A program made the translations under genes and the position numbers. Positions 7,882 to 13,856 of a DNA stretch of 18,721 nt are shown here, piece by piece (within the stretch, counting starts at the first letter, position 1; each line of letters opens with the position of its first letter). Source of the stretch: Clostridiales bacterium (GTDB lineage Bacteria; Bacillota; Clostridia; Oscillospirales; Oscillospiraceae); the NCBI GenBank assembly GCA_004555705.1, contig SFHI01000025.1:1-18721 (forward strand). The letters are read 5' to 3'. The notes beneath the pieces were generated by a model. That model searched no databases, was not told the DNA's origin, and saw only the letters and a list, made by a program, of their open reading frames with translations.

Positions 7882-8116
7882 AAATTGGTGTTTGTAGGGT
7901 AACGCTGTCATTGCGAGACCAGTGCGCACACTGGTCGTGGCAATCCCCCGGTTGAAAGGAACCAGGTAACGATTACCACCAAAAATCGCATCGACTCCCG
8001 CTCTTCAGGGCAATTGTCGGTACATTTCCCTTCTTACCGGGGGATTGCCACGCCACTTAAGCGCACTGGCTCGCAATGACAGCATATTTTGAATGCGCAC
8101 TTTCAAACATCAATTT
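7882..8116 (+). repeat. Framed module A repeat (copy A6)
   Basis: The frame AAATTGGTGTTTG (7882-7894) and CAAACATCAATTT (8104-8116) encloses module A at 7905-8082, in forward core orientation. The left hairpin is CCAGTGCGCACACTGG, extended by an extra A:T pair (GACCAGT with ACTGGTC). The right hairpin is CCACTTAAGCGCACTGG, as in A5. Bases 7809-7881 hold the terS ribosome binding site and the sequence TTCTCTATCCC near 7850, also seen upstream of the scaffold gene. Confidence 0.9.
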
Positions 8117-8126
8117 GTGGGGCTCG

Positions 8127-8351
8127 TCAACTTTCCTCATACTTTTCTATCAGCATCCGGTACACCTCGCACTTTTTATAGTGCTGGCAGCAGAACACGT
8201 CCATCTGAATCCGGAAATCCTGGCGGCTGCGGTAGATCAGGGCCAGGCTGCTGCCCTCCAGGATGCCCTCGCAGGTGATCCTCCCTTTCCCGTCGTCGAA
8301 CCGGTAGAACGGACACCTTACATATACCTGCTGAAAGGACCCGCTTGCCAT
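8127..8351 (-). CDS. Cys-rich 74-aa phage protein of unknown function
   Basis: This small protein starts at 8351 with GAGGAGG about 7 bases upstream and overlaps the end of the SMC-like gene by 34 bases, so the two are probably co-translated. It contains five cysteines: one in VRCPFY, one in ITCEG, a pair in VFCCQHY and one in KKCEVY. The spacing (CPFY, about 14 residues, CEG, then CCxHYxxC) suggests a zinc-binding fold or a small DNA-binding protein. I recall similar short unnamed proteins beside replication or recombination genes in clostridial prophages, but no function is established to my knowledge. The stop codon lies 10 bases from the frame of repeat A6. Confidence 0.75.
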   Translation of the reverse strand: MASGSFQQVYVRCPFYRFDDGKGRITCEGILEGSSLALIYRSRQDFRIQMDVFCCQHYKKCEVYRMLIEKYEES

Positions 8352-9991
8352 ACGCCTTCCTCCTCTCTTTCCGCCCGAAGGGGCCCCGGGGCCACCCGCA
8401 GGGCGATCCGCTGGCACGCCGTTTCCGGCAGCCGGGTGACCCCCTCGGCGTTGTCGATGAACAGCGGCAGCCGTACCTCCCACAGCTCCGACATGGCCCG
8501 GATGATGTCCATCCCCGCCCGAATCCGGCCACCGTTGTTCACGTTGACGTAGGGCACCCCCTCCACGGTCACGTCGCACCGGTCCTCCAGGCCGCCGCCC
8601 ACCTTCTCCCGGAAGAGCCGGAACCGAACCTCCCGGAACAGGGCGTTGACGCTTTCCTCCAGAAATCCGGCCCGGAAGGCGCTGAATTTGTCCAGCTCCC
8701 CCAGCCGCCCCTGGTATTCCTCCAGCCGGGCCGCGGCCTCCCGCTCCTGCTGCCGCAGCTCCTCCAGCCGCTTCCCGGCGTAGGTGTGCAGGGCCTCCTG
8801 GTCAAGGACCCGCTGCAGCTCCTCCATCTCCCGGCGGACCGCCTGCAGCTCCCGGCGAACCTCCTCCCCCGGCTCCCCGGGGAGGAGGGCCTCCTTTTCC
8901 TTTACCTCCTCCTCCAGATTTCCCAGAGCCTCCTCCGCCCGGAGGGACTCCCGGCGGAGCCGTTCCCCCCGGGCCGCCAGCTCCTCCGCCTCCCGGCGCA
9001 GCTCCTCCTGGAACCGGGCCTTCGCGGCGCGAACCTGGTCGGGGGGCAGGGTCTGTCCGCAGGCGGGGCACCGGTCCCCCCGGAAGGTACGTCCCCGGAG
9101 GGCATTCTGCCGCTGCTCCAGCTCCCCCAGGGCCTCCCGGTAGTGCCGGGTCTCCCGGCGCAGGGAATCCCGCCGCTGGCGGGCGCTCTCCAGCCGGGCC
9201 CGGTCCGCCCCCGCCGCCGGGTCAAAGAGCCGGGCGGAGAGAGCCTCCTGCTTCCCCTTCAGAGCCGCAAGGCGCTCCCGGGCCTCCCCGAAATCCAGCC
9301 CCTCCACCTGGTGAAGGGTCTTTTCGCACTCGCTGATCCGGGCGGGCAGGTCGTTCCCGGCCCGGGTCAGATCCTTCACCTGGGCATTCAGCCAACGGCG
9401 GTATTCCTCCGTGTCCCGCTCCCCCATGGCGGAAAGCAGCCCGGAAAACTCGGGATGCAAAGCCATCAGCGCCCGGTCCCCGGGGAGCCCCGCCGCCCGG
9501 CAGAGCAGCTCCCGCCTACGCTGCCAGTCCATGTCCCGGGCGAAAAAGTTCACGTTGGTCAGCACCCGGAAGATTTCCTCCGCTGCCAGCTCCTCCACTC
9601 GGCGGGTATACTCCTGCTTCCGGCAGGGGACCCCGTCCACAAAGTATTCCGAGGTGTGGCCCCCGAATTTTTCGCCGCTCCATACCTCCCGGTACTGCCT
9701 GCGCAGCCGCAGGGGCGCCCCGTCCACCAGCAGCACCGCCTCCACGGAGGTCACCGCCCGCCGGTCCCGCACCCGGCCGGAGGGGGCCAGGGGCTTCACC
9801 TCGATGACCTTCTCGCAAACCCCCGCGCTGTCCCCGCCCCAGAGCAGCCACACAAAGGCGTCGTACACGCTGGTTTTCCCCACAGCGTTGTCCCCCGAGA
9901 GCACCCCGTCCGCCCCGCCCAGCTCCATATGGAAATGGTCGTGACATTTGAAATTCTCCAGCGTCAATGACCCGATGCGAATATCCTTCAT
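8318..9991 (-). CDS. Rad50/SMC-like ATPase with zinc hook (phage recombination protein)
   Basis: This 557-residue protein resembles the Rad50/SbcC branch of SMC ATPases (AAA_23 type). Walker A is GDNAVGKTS at residues 33-41, with the preceding SLTLENFKCH typical of the N-terminal strand. Long Glu/Arg-rich coiled coils run from about 195 to 300 and 320 to 435. A CPAC motif at 308-311 lies between them and should form the zinc hook that joins two molecules. Walker B is LPLFIDNAEGV at about 508-518, where Asp is followed by Asn instead of the usual Glu, and a Glu comes two residues later. The start at 9991 has AAGGAGG 7 bases upstream. Longer frames to 10261 only translate repeat. A role in phage DNA recombination is likely, but no SbcD-like nuclease partner is encoded nearby. 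Confidence 0.85.
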   Translation of the reverse strand: MKDIRIGSLTLENFKCHDHFHMELGGADGVLSGDNAVGKTSVYDAFVWLLWGGDSAGVCEKVIEVKPLAPSGRVRDRRAVTSVEAVLLVDGAPLRLRRQYREVWSGEKFGGHTSEYFVDGVPCRKQEYTRRVEELAAEEIFRVLTNVNFFARDMDWQRRRELLCRAAGLPGDRALMALHPEFSGLLSAMGERDTEEYRRWLNAQVKDLTRAGNDLPARISECEKTLHQVEGLDFGEARERLAALKGKQEALSARLFDPAAGADRARLESARQRRDSLRRETRHYREALGELEQRQNALRGRTFRGDRCPACGQTLPPDQVRAAKARFQEELRREAEELAARGERLRRESLRAEEALGNLEEEVKEKEALLPGEPGEEVRRELQAVRREMEELQRVLDQEALHTYAGKRLEELRQQEREAAARLEEYQGRLGELDKFSAFRAGFLEESVNALFREVRFRLFREKVGGGLEDRCDVTVEGVPYVNVNNGGRIRAGMDIIRAMSELWEVRLPLFIDNAEGVTRLPETACQRIALRVAPGPLRAEREEEGVWQAGPFSRYM

Positions 9992-10034
9992 TGCTTGTCC
10001 TCCTTTTTGTTCCTGATTGAAATGACGGAAAGAT

Positions 10035-10268
10035 GAATTGGTGTTTGGCAAATAAATGCTGTCATTGCGAGCCAGTTCGCAAACTGGCGTGGCAATCCCC
10101 CGGATAGAGGCAAAATGTGTCGACAATTGCCCTACAGAGTGTGGAAACGCTGCAATTTTGGTGGTAATCGTTAACTGGTCCCATGGGGCCGGGGGATTGC
10201 CACACCAGTGTGCGCACTGGTTCGCAATGACAGGTAATTTGCAATGCTCCCTTTCAAACACCCACTTA
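10035..10268 (-). repeat. Framed module A repeat with inverted core (copy A7)
   Basis: The frame GAATTGGTGTTTG (10035-10047) and CAAACACCCACTTA (10255-10268) encloses module A at 10059-10233. The terminal hairpins are in the usual places (CCAGTTCGCAAACTGG and CCAGTGTGCGCACTGG), but the core between them is reversed relative to A2-A6, reading GGTGGTAATCGTTAACTGG near the right end. The final TTA (10266-10268) is the stop codon of the neighbouring small membrane protein gene. Confidence 0.9.
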
Positions 10269-10475
10269 CCCTTCCAGCCCCATTGCGTACCCCAGCCGGG
10301 CGGAGAGGGCGGCCATCAGCAGCCCCGCCAGCGCAGGGTGGGCGTAGCCCAGCAGCTGGGCCGCCAGAAGCCCCCCGTTTCCCAGCGCCAGCCAGGCCCA
10401 GGCCCGCAGCAGCCGCCTCCGCCGTTTCCTTCCCGCCCGCCGGGACTCCGGCCTTAAAAATTTCCCGCCAGCCAT
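10266..10475 (-). CDS. Small basic membrane protein (69 aa)
   Basis: This is the first minus-strand gene after the lysogeny control region. The ATG at 10475 is preferred because GGGAGGA lies about 7 bases upstream. ATGs at 10481 and 10490 are too close to or before that site. The N-terminal 30 residues are strongly basic (RRAGRKRRRRLLR), followed by a hydrophobic stretch (WAWLALGNGGLLAAQLLGYA) and a second one (HPALAGLLMAALSARLGYAM), so two membrane segments with a cytoplasmic basic tail are likely. No family is recognised. Its stop codon is part of the frame of repeat A7. By position it would be an early lytic gene. A holin-like or superinfection role is conceivable but unsupported. Confidence 0.6.
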   Translation of the reverse strand: MAGGKFLRPESRRAGRKRRRRLLRAWAWLALGNGGLLAAQLLGYAHPALAGLLMAALSARLGYAMGLEG

Positions 10476-10548
10476 TTCCATTCCTCCCATCCGTCCGTTT
10501 TTTTGGACACATCTTTCTGTATACTGGCCCTGAACACCTCCAGTGCGG

Positions 10549-10783
10549 TAAATTGTTGTTTACGCTACACATTTCAAATTTCCTGTCATTGCGAACCAGT
10601 CCGCAGACTGGTGTGGCAATCCCCCGGTTAGAGGGGAAATGTACCGAAAAGCACCCGGAAGAACGGGAGTCGCCGAGACTTTTGGAGGTAATTGTTACCT
10701 GGTTCCATTCAACCGGGGGATTGCCACGCCAGTGTGCGCACTGGCTCGCAATGACAGCGCTTATTTTGGCAAACACCAATTTA
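10549..10783 (-). repeat. Framed module A repeat with inverted core (copy A8)
   Basis: The frame TAAATTGTTGTTTA (10549-10562) and CAAACACCAATTTA (10770-10783) encloses module A at 10583-10757. The hairpins are CCAGTCCGCAGACTGG and CCAGTGTGCGCACTGG. As in A7, the core is reversed, with GGTAATTGTTACCTGG lying near the right end. It is in the leader of the leftward early transcript. Confidence 0.9.
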
Positions 10784-10819
10784 TCTTCCCGTATGGGAAT
10801 GCTTTTTAGAAAATATTCC

Positions 10820-10848
10820 TTGACATTCCTTAGAAATTATCCTAAAAT
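10820..10848 (+). promoter_or_regulatory. Rightward sigma-A promoter for the lysogeny genes
   Basis: TTGACA (10820-10825), a 17-base spacer and TAAAAT (10843-10848) form a near-consensus promoter directed toward the repressor and ImmA genes. The second operator covers the spacer and the start of the -10 box, so the repressor could control its own expression. Expected transcription start is near 10855, giving a leader of about 130 bases. Confidence 0.75.
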
Positions 10849-10916
10849 GGTATTGCCAACACCATTTCGCCCTGGATATCCTCCGCTGCCTTAGAAGATT
10901 TCCTAACCGCACCCTC

Positions 10917-10945
10917 ATTCTATAGGAAATATTCTAATTTGTCAA
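10917..10945 (-). promoter_or_regulatory. Leftward sigma-A promoter for the early phage genes
   Basis: On the minus strand TTGACA (10940-10945), a 17-base spacer and TAGAAT (10917-10922) form a near-consensus promoter directed toward the small membrane protein and SMC-like genes. The fourth operator lies in the spacer. Its expected start near 10910 means it faces the rightward promoter, with start points roughly 55 bases apart. Confidence 0.75.
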
Positions 10946-10985
10946 GAGGTAATTTAGGATTTTTTCTAAAAAGGACGGGAGCAGT

Positions 10986-11336
10986 ATGTTTAACTCTGTG
11001 GAATACCTCCGTGCGCTATGCCATGAGCGGAAGATCCCCGTGTCCCAGCTGGAGAAGGCCTGCGGCTTCTCCAACGGCTACCTGAACCCCCGCAAGCTGA
11101 CCCGTCTTCCCTATGACCGGGCCGTGGCCGCGGCGGAGTACCTGGGCGTCAGCGTGGAGGAGGTGCTCACCGGAAAAAAAGAAAGCGCCCCCCCTGCGGG
11201 GAGCACGGTCAAGGTCACGGACGAGGATATCAAATTCGCCCTGTTCGGCGGGGACGGGGAGATCACCGATGAAATGTACGAAGAGGTGAAGAAATTCGCC
11301 GCCTATCTCAAGCACCGGGGTTCTGCCCCGGATTAG
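10986..11336 (+). CDS. XRE-family prophage repressor
   Basis: This 116-residue protein has an N-terminal helix-turn-helix (PVSQLEKACGFSNGYLN, about residues 18-34) in the cI/XRE style, followed by a second helical pair (YDRAVAAAEYLGVSVEEVLT) and a linker. The C-terminal part (VTDEDIKFALFGGDGEITDE, then MYEEVKKFAAYLKHR) is the short acidic and helical tail common to Firmicutes phage repressors that are paired with ImmA. GGGAG lies before the ATG at 10986. It is followed after 16 bases by the ImmA-type gene, forming a two-gene lysogeny operon. The five operators upstream are its likely targets. It lacks a LexA-like self-cleavage domain, so induction would go through the neighbouring peptidase. 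Confidence 0.9.
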   Translation: MFNSVEYLRALCHERKIPVSQLEKACGFSNGYLNPRKLTRLPYDRAVAAAEYLGVSVEEVLTGKKESAPPAGSTVKVTDEDIKFALFGGDGEITDEMYEEVKKFAAYLKHRGSAPD

Positions 11337-11352
11337 GAGGAAGTGGGCCGTT

Positions 11353-11781
11353 ATGGAGCTGCAGCAGCTGTATGATCTGGCAAAAGAACAGAATATTCCG
11401 GTGCTGACCTACCCCATGGCCCATAACGGCTCCATGTCCGTGATGCTCTCTGACGGCCGCTGCTATGTGGGCATGGACAGCGCCCTCCGGGACGGGGGCG
11501 TCCAGGAGCGGGTGCACCTGGGCCACGAGCTGGGCCACTGCGTCACGGGCAGCTTTTACAACATCCACGCCGCCGTGGACAGCCGCCGCAGGCATGAGAA
11601 CCGGGCGGACAAGTGGGCGGTGCTCCAGCTGATCCCCGTGGACGACCTGGACGACGCAGTGGCCCAGGGCTGCACCGAGCTGTGGGAGCTGGCGGAGCGG
11701 TTCGGCGTCACCGAGGACTTCGTCAAGAAAGCCGTGTGCTACTACGTCCACGGCAACCTCGCCACGGAGCTGTATTTTTAG
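11353..11781 (+). CDS. immA: ImmA/IrrE-type metallopeptidase
   Basis: This 142-residue protein is a zinc peptidase of the ImmA/IrrE family. In ICEBs1 and related elements such enzymes cleave the partner repressor after DNA damage or other signals, releasing lytic or transfer genes. The zinc motif HELGH is at residues 58-62, and HENRADKWA at 81-89 supplies the third ligand Glu and the family Asp. AGGAGG is about 14 bases before the ATG at 11353, a long but usable spacing. It follows the repressor by 16 bases. The TAG stop at 11779-11781 runs straight into module B repeat (GTGGACAGTGGACAG), so the repeat begins at the very end of the gene. No integrase follows, which is where Firmicutes prophages usually carry it. 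Confidence 0.92.
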   Translation: MELQQLYDLAKEQNIPVLTYPMAHNGSMSVMLSDGRCYVGMDSALRDGGVQERVHLGHELGHCVTGSFYNIHAAVDSRRRHENRADKWAVLQLIPVDDLDDAVAQGCTELWELAERFGVTEDFVKKAVCYYVHGNLATELYF

Positions 11782-12092
11782 TGGACAGTGGACAGTTGAC
11801 AGTGGACAGTTGAGGAGTCCCTTCGGCACAGATATATTAATGTGATAAATTGGTGTTTGAAAGGGTACGTTGCAAATTACCTGTCATTGCGAACCAGTGC
11901 GCACACTGGTGTGGCAATCCCCCAGTCCGGAGGAACCAGGTAACGATTACCACCAAAAACCGCAACAATCCCCCGTTATTTCCGGGAGCGTTTCGATACA
12001 TTTCCCATCTAACCGGGGGATTGCCACGCCAGTTTGCGAACTGGCTCGCAATGACAGCGTTATTTAAGCGCACAATTTCAAACACCAATTTA
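11780..12092 (+). repeat. Module B variant plus framed module A repeat (copies B4, A9)
   Basis: Tandem GTGGACA/GTTGACA units (11780-11812) are followed by GGAGTCCCTTCGG. The frame AAATTGGTGTTTG (11847-11859) and CAAACACCAATTTA (12079-12092) then encloses module A at 11881-12057 with hairpins CCAGTGCGCACACTGG and CCAGTTTGCGAACTGG. This 335-base gap marks the right end of recognisable prophage genes. Confidence 0.9.
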
Positions 12093-12116
12093 ACGCTCTG
12101 TCCATTCTGACCTCTC

Positions 12117-12521
12117 TTATTTCCCGCTGCCGAGCATTCGGAGAATTTCCAGGCAATGCTGCCGTTCCAGCTCCGAAAGGTATTGGTAGGCCAGGCCCAC
12201 CTCCGGGGTGGCCACCCGGGCAGCGTAGTCCGTCATGGCACGGCGGGAGCGGTGGTAGCACCGGCGGAGCCGCTGAAGCTTTTCCGATCCGCCTCCCTGA
12301 CTTAACGCCCGGATTCCCGCCAGGATCCGGGCGGTTTCCTGTTCTTCCCGGCGGATTCCGGCGAGGGTGCTCCGATCTCCCATCAGCGCGGCCAACGCCC
12401 GGTATTCCTCCGCGAGCTCCCGGGCCTGCCGCAGCAGAGCCTCCAGGTCCTCCTCCCGGGGCGGGGCCTCCCGGGCCGCCACCCGCTCCCATACCCGCCT
12501 TTCCAGTTCCCGATCCTCCAT
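12117..12521 (-). CDS. Small ferritin-like four-helix protein (134 aa)
   Basis: The protein is almost entirely helical and appears to have four helices: about 25-47 (LEALLRQARELAEEYRALAA), 57-74 (IRREEQETARILAGIRALS), 86-103 (CYHRSRRAMTDYAARV) and 109-130 (GLAYQYLSELERQHCLEILR). The spacing and the EEQETARIL and ELERQHCLEIL segments resemble rubrerythrin/ferritin-like domains, in which EExxH motifs bind a di-iron centre. Here the first His is replaced by Thr, so metal binding is doubtful. AAAGGGGG lies about 7 bases before the start at 12521. It is divergent from lexA and flanked by repeats. It is probably a host gene, and the ferritin-like call is an inference from pattern only. Confidence 0.7.
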   Translation of the reverse strand: MEDRELERRVWERVAAREAPPREEDLEALLRQARELAEEYRALAALMGDRSTLAGIRREEQETARILAGIRALSQGGGSEKLQRLRRCYHRSRRAMTDYAARVATPEVGLAYQYLSELERQHCLEILRMLGSGK

Positions 12522-12601
12522 TCCGAAGCCCCCTTTGGGGATATTCTATGCAGGAGGGGCAAAAAAGTTCCGAAAAACCTCTTCCTTTTCCCGCTCATAT
12601 G

Positions 12602-12610
12602 TGCTATAAT
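12602..12610 (+). promoter_or_regulatory. Extended -10 promoter, probably for lexA
   Basis: TG, one base and TATAAT form an extended -10 element directed rightward. No good -35 hexamer is seen at the right distance, as is common for extended -10 promoters. If used, the transcript would run through the module B block before reaching lexA, giving a leader of about 280 bases. No GAAC-N4-GTTC type SOS box was found near it. Confidence 0.45.
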
Positions 12611-12660
12611 AAAAAATAACAGGGGCACAAGCCGCGCAAAACGCCCCATCGCAGCCAGAT

Positions 12661-12846
12661 AAATTGGTGTTCATAATTGACAATTGACAATGAACAATTG
12701 ACAATTAAGGAATCCCTTCGGGATGATTTTTATACAATATAGGCCGAAAACGGGTTGTTTTATTTCAAAATCGTCCCGTAGGGACACAATAATTGTCAAC
12801 TGTCAATTGTCAATTGTCAATTCGGCGAAGCCTTTCAAACACCAAT
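12661..12846 (+). repeat. Framed full-length module B repeat (copy B5)
   Basis: The frame AAATTGGTGTT (12661-12671) and CAAACACCAAT (12836-12846) encloses a complete module B unit. Tandem TTGACAA runs on the left and TTGTCAA runs on the right form the terminal inverted repeat. Inside are two hairpins, ATCCCTTCGGGAT (12711-12723) and GTCCCGTAGGGAC (12773-12785), separated by an AT-rich core. This copy shows that module B, like A and C, is a pair of hairpins with inverted ends. It fills the gap upstream of lexA. Confidence 0.85.
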
Positions 12847-12897
12847 CTTCCGCACTGTTTTCGTATCCGTCCATATATCCGCCCGGGAGGGGAGCTT

Positions 12898-13473
12898 ATG
12901 CCAAGAACCAGTGACAAAGCCCAATTGATTGTAGATTATGTAAACCAATTCATCCAGGAGAACGGCTATTCTCCCTCGGTGCGGGAGATTGGCGAGGCGG
13001 TGGGCCTGCGCTCCACGGCCTCCGTCAGCTACCACCTCCAGGCGCTCCAGGCCAAGGGGCTGCTCCAGTCCCCCGGGGCCAAGGGCCGCAAGCGGGCCCT
13101 GGTCACCGGCGCCCGTCCGGGACAGATTCCGGTGGTGGGCGTGGTCACGGCGGGTATGCCCATCCTGGCGGTGGAGAATCAGGAGGGGACCCTGCCCTGG
13201 AACGACCCGGGCTGCTTTGCCCTGCGGGTTCGGGGCGACAGTATGCTGGGCGCGGGAATTCTCCCCGGGGACAAGGTGGTGGTCCGGCCCCAGTCCACGG
13301 CGGATGACGGCCAGATTGTGGTGGCCCGGCTGGAGGATGAGGCCACGGTGAAGCGCCTGCGCCGCCGGAACGGCCAAATCTGGCTCCTGCCCGAGAACGA
13401 CGCCTACGACCCCATCGACGGCACCCACGCGGAAATCATCGGCGTGGTCAAGGCCGTGGTCCGGGAATACTGA
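12898..13473 (+). CDS. lexA: SOS-response repressor LexA
   Basis: This 191-residue protein is LexA, which represses DNA-repair genes and cuts itself when RecA is activated by single-stranded DNA. The N-terminal winged helix has PSVREIGEAVGLRSTASVSY (residues 26-45), the standard LexA recognition region. The self-cleavage bond is Ala85-Gly86 in VVTAGMP, and the catalytic pair is Ser115 in RGDSMLGAG and Lys152 in EATVKRL. The length is close to the usual 200. GGGAGGGGAG lies just before the ATG at 12898. A longer frame to 12793 only translates repeat and is rejected. It is transcribed alone, with a leader carrying module B. No SOS box is visible upstream, so self-regulation is not shown. It could still influence the adjacent prophage. 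Confidence 0.96.
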   Translation: MPRTSDKAQLIVDYVNQFIQENGYSPSVREIGEAVGLRSTASVSYHLQALQAKGLLQSPGAKGRKRALVTGARPGQIPVVGVVTAGMPILAVENQEGTLPWNDPGCFALRVRGDSMLGAGILPGDKVVVRPQSTADDGQIVVARLEDEATVKRLRRRNGQIWLLPENDAYDPIDGTHAEIIGVVKAVVREY

Positions 13474-13527
13474 AAGCAATTGACAATTGTAAAAACTATT
13501 TTGTCTTTCTCCGGCGAAAAAAAGTGC

Positions 13528-13556
13528 TTGACAAACGCACACACTTGGTGTTTAAT
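13528..13556 (+). promoter_or_regulatory. Sigma-A promoter of the T-box leader
   Basis: TTGACA (13528-13533), a 17-base spacer and TTTAAT (13551-13556) form a strong promoter. Transcription would begin near 13563, just before the first conserved stem of the T-box leader. Confidence 0.75.
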
Positions 13557-13572
13557 AGGCATAACATATTTC

Positions 13573-13840
13573 AAACCGACGAAGCGGAAGTAAAGCTGCT
13601 TGTCGCCTCCACAGAGAGTTCCGGGTGCTGAGAGCGGAGCGTGCAGCGGGGCAGCAAATGGGCCGCAGAGGGCGGAGGGAACGGGCATGAGCCCTAGTAT
13701 CTTCGACGCGTTGCCTGCGTTATGGGGCAGCCGGTGTGTTGGCACCGGGATGAGCGGCCGCGAAAGCGGCAAGCAAGGTGGTACCGCAGAAATTGTTTTT
13801 TCTGTCCTTGCTCCCCTTAGGGGGAGCAAGGGCTTTTTTC
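13573..13840 (+). promoter_or_regulatory. T-box riboswitch with tryptophan specifier
   Basis: A complete T-box leader that senses uncharged tRNA. Stem I carries AGTA (13589-13592) opposite the specifier loop and CAGAGAG plus GGTGCTGAGAG in its distal part. Pairing GCTGC with GCAGC, and GCGG with CCGC, leaves AAATGGG as the specifier strand, placing the codon UGG (Trp) at 13659-13661. Stem II has the GAAC and AGTA bulge pair around GGGCATGAGCCC. The GACGC to GCGTT pseudoknot stem and the stem III hairpin CCGGTGTGTTGGCACCGG follow. The T-box sequence AAGGTGGTACCGCAG lies at 13774-13788, before a terminator. Uncharged tRNA-Trp would favour the antiterminator and expression of the transporter downstream. 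Confidence 0.93.
13806..13839 (+). terminator. T-box-controlled intrinsic terminator
   Basis: CCTTGCTCCCC (13806-13816) pairs with GGGGAGCAAGG (13821-13831), followed by GCTTTTTT. This is the terminator that competes with the antiterminator formed by the T-box sequence. Confidence 0.92.
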
Positions 13841-13856
13841 GTAAGGAGGCTGTTTT

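Larger units (their letters stand above)
10806..10969. promoter_or_regulatory. Array of five 16-bp operators for the prophage repressor
   Basis: Five imperfect palindromes of the form TTAGAA-N4-TCCTAA (or its reverse, TTAGGA-N4-TTCTAA) lie at 10806-10821, 10830-10845, 10891-10906, 10922-10937 and 10954-10969. The second and third match the pattern at every fixed position. The first ends CCTT, the fourth begins ATAGGA, and the fifth is a full match in reverse. The second and fourth fall in the spacers of the two promoters described separately. The XRE-type gene starting at 10986 is the obvious binding protein, which is inference from position. Confidence 0.8.

Noticed and set aside
8345..9970. 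541-residue plus-strand frame opposite the SMC-like gene
   Set aside because: Shadow frame. The Pro/Leu-rich product has no recognisable domain.
10056..10894. Small ORFs with recurring peptides such as CAHWRGNPP or HWFAMTGN
   Set aside because: These are translations of the module A repeat, which stays open in several frames. They recur at every copy and lack ribosome binding sites.
12675..12823. Tandem short repeats that could suggest a CRISPR array
   Set aside because: Units are 7 bases, contiguous and without unique spacers, and no cas genes are present. They are module B ends.
13573..13840. Classical attenuator leader peptide for tryptophan control
   Set aside because: The only short ORF lies after the terminator and has one Trp codon. 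Conserved T-box elements explain the regulation instead.
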